Both the position numbers and the translations under genes were made by a program. The notes beneath the pieces are model-generated. The model worked only from the letters and a program-made list of their open reading frames with translations, was not told the DNA's origin and searched no databases. A DNA stretch of 64,000 nt, taken from Prauserella aidingensis (GTDB taxonomy: Bacteria; Actinomycetota; Actinomycetes; Mycobacteriales; Pseudonocardiaceae). Within the stretch, counting starts at the first letter, position 1; each line of letters begins with the position of its first letter. The stretch spans positions 320,644-384,643 of the forward strand of contig NZ_JAMTCN010000003.1 in NCBI RefSeq assembly GCF_024171865.1, in the 5' to 3' direction. Positions 59,496 through 64,000 of this stretch are shown here, in pieces.

Positions 59496-60719
59496 CTAAT
59501 CGGTGATGGTGATCGGGTTGACGATGTCCGCGGTGATGGTCAGCAGCACGAACGCGCCGCCGACCACGATGATGACCATCGTCACGGCGTTGAGTTTCGT
59601 GTAGTCCACCGGCCCGGCCGCCGATTTGCCGCGCAGTTTGCGCAGCCAGTCGCGGACCCGTTCGTACCAGGTCACGGCGATGTGACCGCCGTCGAGCGGC
59701 AGCAACGGCAACAGGTTGAAGATGCCGACGAAGAAGTTGAGGCTGGCCAGCAGGAAGAAGAACAGTTCCCACAGGCCTTCCTGCGCGGCCTCACCACCGA
59801 TCCGGCTCGCGCCGACCACGCTGATCGGCGTGTTCGGATCCCGTTCCGCACCGAAGATCGACTCGACGACGGCGGGCACCCGTTCGGGCAGCTCGAGCAG
59901 CCGGTTCCACGTCTCCACCACCAGGTCGCCGGTGAACGCGGCCGTGCCGCCGATCGCCCCGACGGCGTCGTACTCCCAGCGGTTCGTGAACGTGACGCCG
60001 ATCGACCCGATGTCGACGAGCTTCCGCGTCTCGGGGTTGTCCGGGTCGGTGACGGGCCGTGTGACCTTCTCCACGTCGACGGTCAGCGGGATGACCTCGC
60101 CGCCTCGTTCGACCCGGAAGTCCGTCGGCCCGGACAGGTTCTGCACCTCGGCGACGACGTCGGTGTAGGTCGGGGTCTCCTCCCCGTTGACCGAGACGAT
60201 CACGTCGCCCTGGCGGATCCCGCCGTCGCGGGCGGGCGCGGGCGCGCCGGGCTCGCAGTTCGGGTTCGTGTACTGCTGGTTCGTGCGCGCGTCCTGCACA
60301 CAGGGCGACACCTGAGAGATCTCGGGGGTGCCGAAGAGGTTCGGCAGCCCCATCGTGGCCGCCATCAGGTACAGCACGACGAAGCCCAGGACGAAGTGGG
60401 TGAACGACCCGGCCGCCATGACGACCGTGCGCTTCCACGTCTTGAAGCGGTACATCGCGCGTGGCCGCTCGTCGTCGGTGACCTCGTCGAGCGCGGTCAT
60501 GCCCGCGATGTCGCAGAAGCCGCCGAAGGGCAGCCACTTGAGGCCGTACTCGGTCTCGCCGCGGCGGAACGAGAACACCGTCGGGCCGAAGCCGACGAAG
60601 TAGCGCCGCACCTTCATCCCGAAGGACTTGGCGGCGACCATGTGGCCGGCCTCGTGCAACGCCACCGAGATACAGATGCCGAGCGCGAAGGCCGCGACCC
60701 CCAGGATGTAGACGAGCAC
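59496..60719 (-). CDS. rip1: Site-2 protease Rip1/RseP
   Basis: The 407-residue membrane metalloprotease has zinc motif HEAGH (H22, E23, H26), a PDZ region ([23 protein letters not shown]), and [12 protein letters not shown] near the C-terminus. It cleaves membrane anti-sigma factors and other transmembrane substrates. GTG 60719 is three bases after the dxr stop. It corresponds to Rv2869c. Confidence 0.95.
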   Translation of the reverse strand: MLVYILGVAAFALGICISVALHEAGHMVAAKSFGMKVRRYFVGFGPTVFSFRRGETEYGLKWLPFGGFCDIAGMTALDEVTDDERPRAMYRFKTWKRTVVMAAGSFTHFVLGFVVLYLMAATMGLPNLFGTPEISQVSPCVQDARTNQQYTNPNCEPGAPAPARDGGIRQGDVIVSVNGEETPTYTDVVAEVQNLSGPTDFRVERGGEVIPLTVDVEKVTRPVTDPDNPETRKLVDIGSIGVTFTNRWEYDAVGAIGGTAAFTGDLVVETWNRLLELPERVPAVVESIFGAERDPNTPISVVGASRIGGEAAQEGLWELFFFLLASLNFFVGIFNLLPLLPLDGGHIAVTWYERVRDWLRKLRGKSAAGPVDYTKLNAVTMVIIVVGGAFVLLTITADIVNPITITD

Positions 60720-60722
60720 CCG

Positions 60723-61943
60723 CTACTTTCCTCCGTTACCGATCATCGGTCCCCCGACCTCGCGGGCACGCGCGCGTGCCCACTCCTCTGCGGCGAAGAC
60801 GTCGTCGACGCCCGCGGGTTCGCGGCGCCATTCGTCGGCGGCGGCGACCACCGCACTCACAGTGTCCACGATGGACGTGAAACCGGCGTTGCCGGCCAGG
60901 AAGGCTCCCACCAGTTCCTCGTTTGCGGCGTTGAACACGGCAGGCAGGCAGCCACCGGCCGCACCGACCTCGCGGGCCAGCTCCACCGCGGGGAACGCCT
61001 CGCCGTCCAGCGGTTCGAAGGTCCACTGCGCGGCGGTGTCCCATCGGCAGGGCCCGGCGGCGCCGGGAACCCGGTCCGGCCAGTGCAGCGCCAGCGCGAT
61101 GGGCAGGCGCATGTCGGGCGGGCTGGCCTGCGCGATCGTCGAACCGTCGGTGAAGGTGACCATCGAGTGCACGATCGACTGCGGATGCACCGTGACGTCG
61201 ATCCGGTGGCACGGGATGTCGAACAGCAGGTGCGCCTCGATCAGTTCGAGTCCCTTGTTGACGAGCGTCGCCGAGTTGATCGTGACGAGCGGGCCCATCG
61301 CCCAGGTGGGATGCGCCATGGCGTCGTCGACCGTGACGTCGGCCATCTCCGCCCTGGTGCGGCCGCGGAACGGACCGCCGGACGCGGTGAGCACGAGCCG
61401 GTCGACCTCAGCGTCCCGACCGCTGCGCAGGGCCTGGGCGAGTGCCGAGTGCTCGGAGTCCACGGGCACGAGCTGCCCCGGGGCGGCGGCGCCGAGCACC
61501 AGCGGGCCGCCCGCGATCAGCGACTCCTTGTTGGCCAGAGCGAGCGAGGCGCCCGTCCCGATGGCGGCGAGCGTCGGCCGCAGCCCCTGCGAACCGGGCA
61601 GGCCGTTGAGCACGACGTCGACCCGCTCGGCGTCGATGAGCTCGGTCACGGCGTCGGCGCCCGCGAAGATCCGCGGCAGCGCGAACTCGCCGCGGGCGTA
61701 GCCGCGGCGTTGCGCCTCGGCGTACAGCGCGAGCTGCAGGTCCTCGACGGACGTTGCCCGCGTGATCGCCACCGATGCCACGCCGTGCTCGATGGCCTGC
61801 GCGGCCAGCACCTTCGGATCGGAGCCGCCCGCGGCGATGCCGGCCACCCGGAACAGCTCCGGATTGCGCGCGGCGATGTCGAGCGCCTGGGTGCCGATCG
61901 ACCCGGTCGAACCCAGGACGAGGACGCTGCGTGGAGTGTTCAC
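60723..61943 (-). CDS. dxr: 1-deoxy-D-xylulose 5-phosphate reductoisomerase
   Basis: The 406-residue enzyme has the NADPH start [29 protein letters not shown], the flexible-loop and metal-site [18 protein letters not shown] and [20 protein letters not shown]. It commits carbon to the MEP pathway. GTG 61943 is used. rip1 follows at once. Confidence 0.96.
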   Translation of the reverse strand: MNTPRSVLVLGSTGSIGTQALDIAARNPELFRVAGIAAGGSDPKVLAAQAIEHGVASVAITRATSVEDLQLALYAEAQRRGYARGEFALPRIFAGADAVTELIDAERVDVVLNGLPGSQGLRPTLAAIGTGASLALANKESLIAGGPLVLGAAAPGQLVPVDSEHSALAQALRSGRDAEVDRLVLTASGGPFRGRTRAEMADVTVDDAMAHPTWAMGPLVTINSATLVNKGLELIEAHLLFDIPCHRIDVTVHPQSIVHSMVTFTDGSTIAQASPPDMRLPIALALHWPDRVPGAAGPCRWDTAAQWTFEPLDGEAFPAVELAREVGAAGGCLPAVFNAANEELVGAFLAGNAGFTSIVDTVSAVVAAADEWRREPAGVDDVFAAEEWARARAREVGGPMIGNGGK

Positions 61944-62037
61944 GTGGCCATTGTCTCGGACTCCTGACTGCGGCCCGACGGCAGGCATGTGGGATCATCC
62001 TCTGCGAGCACCGAGTCCGAGCGCAGGAGGAGTGAAC

Positions 62038-62319
62038 GTGGCTGGCAACGCGGTCGAGAAGCGCACCGGCACCGAGGTGAGTTACTCGAACGGGGTCGAC
62101 CCCCACGAGGAGCCGTCCGCCGAGTGGGGCTGGCACGGCGGGTTCCCCAAGGCCACGCAGGGCGCAGGCTGGTTCACCGTGTTCGCACTGCTGATCATGC
62201 TGATCGGCAACCACGAGAGCAACACCGAGAACATCTGGCTCGTCGGTATCGCCATCCCCGTGGCCGCGGGCCTGGTCTACGACCTCAAGCGCCGCCGCAC
62301 GGCCTGGCGCCGCAACTGA
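62038..62319 (+). CDS. DUF2631 membrane protein
   Basis: The 93-residue protein has a polar head (VEKRTGTEVSYSNGVDPHEEPSAEWGWHGGFP, split here by residue 18 and 33) and two membrane helices (AGWFTVFALLIMLIGN, then IWLVGIAIPVAAGLVYDL). DUF2631 proteins are actinobacterial; a homologue lies near dxr in mycobacteria. GGAGGAG precedes GTG 62038. Function unknown. Confidence 0.85.
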   Translation: MAGNAVEKRTGTEVSYSNGVDPHEEPSAEWGWHGGFPKATQGAGWFTVFALLIMLIGNHESNTENIWLVGIAIPVAAGLVYDLKRRRTAWRRN

Positions 62320-62545
62320 GGTCCGGCGCAGGAGCGGACCGGGCACGAACCGGCGCAGTCCGAACCACTCCCCCGTCGCCGGCCCGAGCCCCGGCGAGAG
62401 GCGCGCGTCCTGCGCCTCGTCGCCCGACCGCAGCTCCAGCGCCCTGGCTCAGCGGTCCGGCCCACGCTGCGCTCCGGCCCACATCGCACTCGGCACATGT
62501 GTTCTACGTCGAATCGGGCACGGGTCCGGTTGCCGGCGGAAGTCG

Positions 62546-62968
62546 TCATTGAGCGGTCCACGGGTCGACGACCTCGATACCGGTATCAACGAAATCCTTG
62601 GTGTTCCGGGTCGCCAAGCAGCCGGCGTGCCGACGGCAGATCGCAGCGATCTGCGCGTCGGCGTCGCTGATCGGCCGCCCTATCGCCTCCCGCTCGGCTT
62701 TGATGGCCCCGTAGTGCGTAGCCGCGTGTGGATCGAAGGCGAGCAGGCGACCGTGGAACGGCCCGTTCAACAGTTCCGCTGTTTTGGTCAGGAGTGCGTC
62801 CCTCCGGTGCCCGGCAGACAGCCGCCGCACTCCGTAGGTTAGTTCACCGACCGTCACAGCGGTCAGGAACAGCTCGTCGGCCGGACGACGGTCCAGCCAG
62901 TCGGCGACCCTCTCGTCCGGCGCCGAAGTCATGAACTCTGAGACGACGTTGGTGTCCAGAACGATCAT
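62546..62968 (-). CDS. VapC/FitB-like PIN-domain ribonuclease toxin
   Basis: The 140-residue protein begins MIVLDTNVVSEFMTSA and has PIN acidic residues D5, E43 region (TVGELTYGVRRL) and D103-D105 area (ISDADAQIAA), typical of FitB-like VapC toxins. It is coupled to the antitoxin gene by ATGA overlap. These toxins cut tRNA or rRNA. The pair lies between the DUF2631 gene and the IS region. The nearest M. tuberculosis counterpart pair (vapBC43) also lies by dxr. Confidence 0.92.
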   Translation of the reverse strand: MIVLDTNVVSEFMTSAPDERVADWLDRRPADELFLTAVTVGELTYGVRRLSAGHRRDALLTKTAELLNGPFHGRLLAFDPHAATHYGAIKAEREAIGRPISDADAQIAAICRRHAGCLATRNTKDFVDTGIEVVDPWTAQ

Positions 62969-63210
62969 TCGGGCAGGTCCACGGTCCTGCCGTGGTCGTC
63001 ACGGGAGGGCAGCTCGAGCGACCCTTCGGGAACATCGCCGAAGAGCCGCCGCAACTGGGTGCCGACCCCCTCGGCCGCCACGGGCTCGGCCAGCGCCGAA
63101 GCGAGGATCGCCCGCACCTCGGATTCCATCGAGCGACCGTGCTCAGCCGCCCGGACTCGCAACTCGGCTTTCAGGTCGTCATCGAAATCACGGATCGTCA
63201 ACGTCGCCAT
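62965..63210 (-). CDS. FitA/VapB-like antitoxin
   Basis: The 81-residue protein starts MATLTIRDFDDDLKAELRVRAAEHGRSMESEVRAIL, a ribbon-helix-helix DNA-binding domain, then a C-terminal toxin-binding tail. GGGAGGTGGG precedes ATG 63210. It probably represses its own promoter through the palindrome at 63227-63242. Confidence 0.9.
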   Translation of the reverse strand: MATLTIRDFDDDLKAELRVRAAEHGRSMESEVRAILASALAEPVAAEGVGTQLRRLFGDVPEGSLELPSRDDHGRTVDLPE

Positions 63211-63226
63211 AACCCACCTCCCACTG

Positions 63227-63242
63227 GCATTGCAGTCAATGC
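63227..63242. promoter_or_regulatory. Antitoxin operator palindrome
   Basis: GCATTG-cagt-CAATGC is a perfect inverted repeat 17 bases upstream of the antitoxin ATG. On the minus strand TAGCAT next to it resembles a -10 box. It is the likely FitA/VapB binding site. Confidence 0.55.
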
Positions 63243-63393
63243 TAGCAAATGACGGCGCATTGTGGACGGATCAGGGATCCGGGCCCAGATATCGACAACT
63301 CCTCACTGCTCCAGACGAGTGGAATAACGCCATGTGGTTGAACGACAACGGATCGTGTCCTTCTGTGGAAGCAGCAGCCGCTGGGGAGGTGCG

Positions 63394-63720
63394 ATGGGCA
63401 CATCGACGAGGTACCCGGGACCGCGTGGCGGACCATGGATACGCCCACGAGGCAGCCTGACAAGGTCGATCACGCCGCTCCGCCAAGCCGGCTCGACCAC
63501 GCAGTCCGCCGCCAGGCCTCCGCGCCAGGACGTGGACACCGCCATTCGGACAGCAGTACGGAAGTGGCAGCGCGAAGGCAAACCTGAGGAAGTCGCCGAG
63601 GCTTTCGTCGACGCCCTCCGCTCGGAGCTACGGGCCGACCCCACCGCGTTCGACCTGGTGGAGGTCAGCGCGCGGGCCGGAAGGCGGCTAGTACTGCAAC
63701 GACACTTCGTTATATCTTGA
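63394..63720 (+). pseudogene. MGTS-motif gene truncated by IS insertion
   Basis: The frame starts MGTSTRYPGPRGGPW, with GGGGAGGTGCG before ATG 63394. The opening MGTS...GP resembles QatB-type and related MGTS proteins of the Qat defence family. A helical middle (WQREGKPEEVAEAFVDALRSEL) follows. After CTAG at 63688-63691 the sequence looks like IS end, so residues after RRL (VLQRHFVIS) appear to be IS-derived. The natural C-terminus is missing. The QatB link rests on the motif alone. Confidence 0.55.
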
Positions 63721-64000
63721 CTGGGCGTGTCGCTGAGGCCCTGTTTCGGCGGTCCTGTAGTTGATCTTGTGTGTTGGAGATGGTGACAGGCTGGTCGGCG
63801 CGTTTCGCCGCGTTCGCGGGGCGGTTCGCGGAGCGGTTTTCGCGGGTGGAGCCGCGGCAGCAGATGGTGTCCTACCTGCGGGGACTGCTGGCCGAAGTCG
63901 AGCGCAAGAACGGCTGGACCCTGGCGGAGATGGTCGGTGAGACCGGTCCGCAGGGCATGCAGCGGCTGCTGAACTTCTACGCCTGGGACGCCGATGGCGT
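63692..64000 (+). mobile_element. IS701-family element, left part, runs off the window
   Basis: The transposase start at 63780 and the sequence after CTAG (63688-63691) suggest the left end of an IS701-type element, which prefers CTAG-like targets. The right end is beyond 64000, so the boundary is inferred. The inverted repeat cannot be confirmed here. Confidence 0.6.
63780..64000 (+). CDS. IS701-family transposase, N-terminal part
   Basis: The partial frame reads MVTGWSARFAAFAGRF, then EPRQQMVSYLRGLLAEVERKN and GWTLAEMVGETGPQGMQRLLN, the typical opening of actinobacterial IS701 transposases (DDE type; this part is upstream of the catalytic residues). It is cut by the window end after 73 codons. 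The start could be ATG 63780 or GTG 63783. Confidence 0.8.
   Translation, partial: MVTGWSARFAAFAGRFAERFSRVEPRQQMVSYLRGLLAEVERKNGWTLAEMVGETGPQGMQRLLNFYAWDADG

Noticed and set aside
59319..61967. 882-codon open frame on the plus strand
   Set aside because: It is antisense to ispG, rip1 and dxr, whose active-site motifs are intact on the minus strand.

Overview
The window is chromosomal DNA of a high-GC actinomycete. Mycothione reductase, a mycobacterial-type clpS/mec/cysO/cysM/murI/rph/rdgB block, a Rip1-type site-2 protease and many GTG starts in 4-base GTGA or ATGA overlaps point to Mycobacteriales/Pseudonocardiales. Gene content and the abundance of DUF5753-type regulators suggest Pseudonocardiaceae (Saccharomonospora, Amycolatopsis or a relative). 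The genus is inference.

Bases 1-8700 are accessory-looking. A tRNA gene with a TAG anticodon but a short variable loop sits beside a three-gene HTH/DUF6879 operon. Divergent from that operon runs a cassette of two tiny ORFs, a DddA-like (SCP1.201-type) deaminase and two Imm1-type immunity proteins. It is followed by an EspC/WXG100-like protein and a secreted-type NlpC/P60-like hydrolase, then a membrane protein coupled to a small HTH regulator. Bases 8700-17300 hold an EamA exporter with a divergent LysR regulator, a SnoaL-like protein, two nucleoside deaminases flanking a MerR/DsbA pair, paired SMR exporters, a DUF5996 protein, a lipoprotein and a Bcp peroxiredoxin.

Bases 17400-32200 form a conserved housekeeping block in nearly the order of M. 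tuberculosis Rv1329c-Rv1341. On the minus strand are clpS, a DUF2017 gene, a P1 peptidase, mec, cysO, cysM, then rhomboid, murI, a cyclic-nucleotide phosphodiesterase-like MBL protein, rph and rdgB. pncB, pncA, a PfkB kinase and dinG follow on the plus strand. mec, cysO and cysM make cysteine from O-phosphoserine through a protein thiocarboxylate. pncB and pncA salvage nicotinamide to NAD.

Bases 32500-51200 carry ctaD-serB-pth2, an alpha/beta hydrolase with an unusual low-complexity insert, a trypsin-like protease, cobQ, a CobW GTPase, mtr, an MFS/GntR divergent pair, and a probable 3-hydroxybutyrate utilisation operon (dehydrogenase, MHS transporter, PucR regulator). Bases 51600-62320 carry a DUF222-HNH protein and map, a penicillin-binding lipoprotein, GNAT, VOC/AraC, ispG, rip1 and dxr, resembling Rv2861c-Rv2870c. 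The right end has a FitAB/VapBC-like toxin-antitoxin pair and an MGTS-motif gene apparently cut by an IS701-family element that runs off the window.

The most striking feature not explained by genes is a set of locus-specific short tandem arrays. Three unlinked arrays share an exact 21-bp period and a GTGTTGC...CCGGGG unit. Other arrays have periods of 14, 15, 17 and 27 bp. Several begin just after a stop codon, one duplicates the end of a coding sequence past its stop, and one lies in frame inside the hydrolase. These, the deaminase/Imm1 cassette and the odd tRNA are the items most worth a second look.
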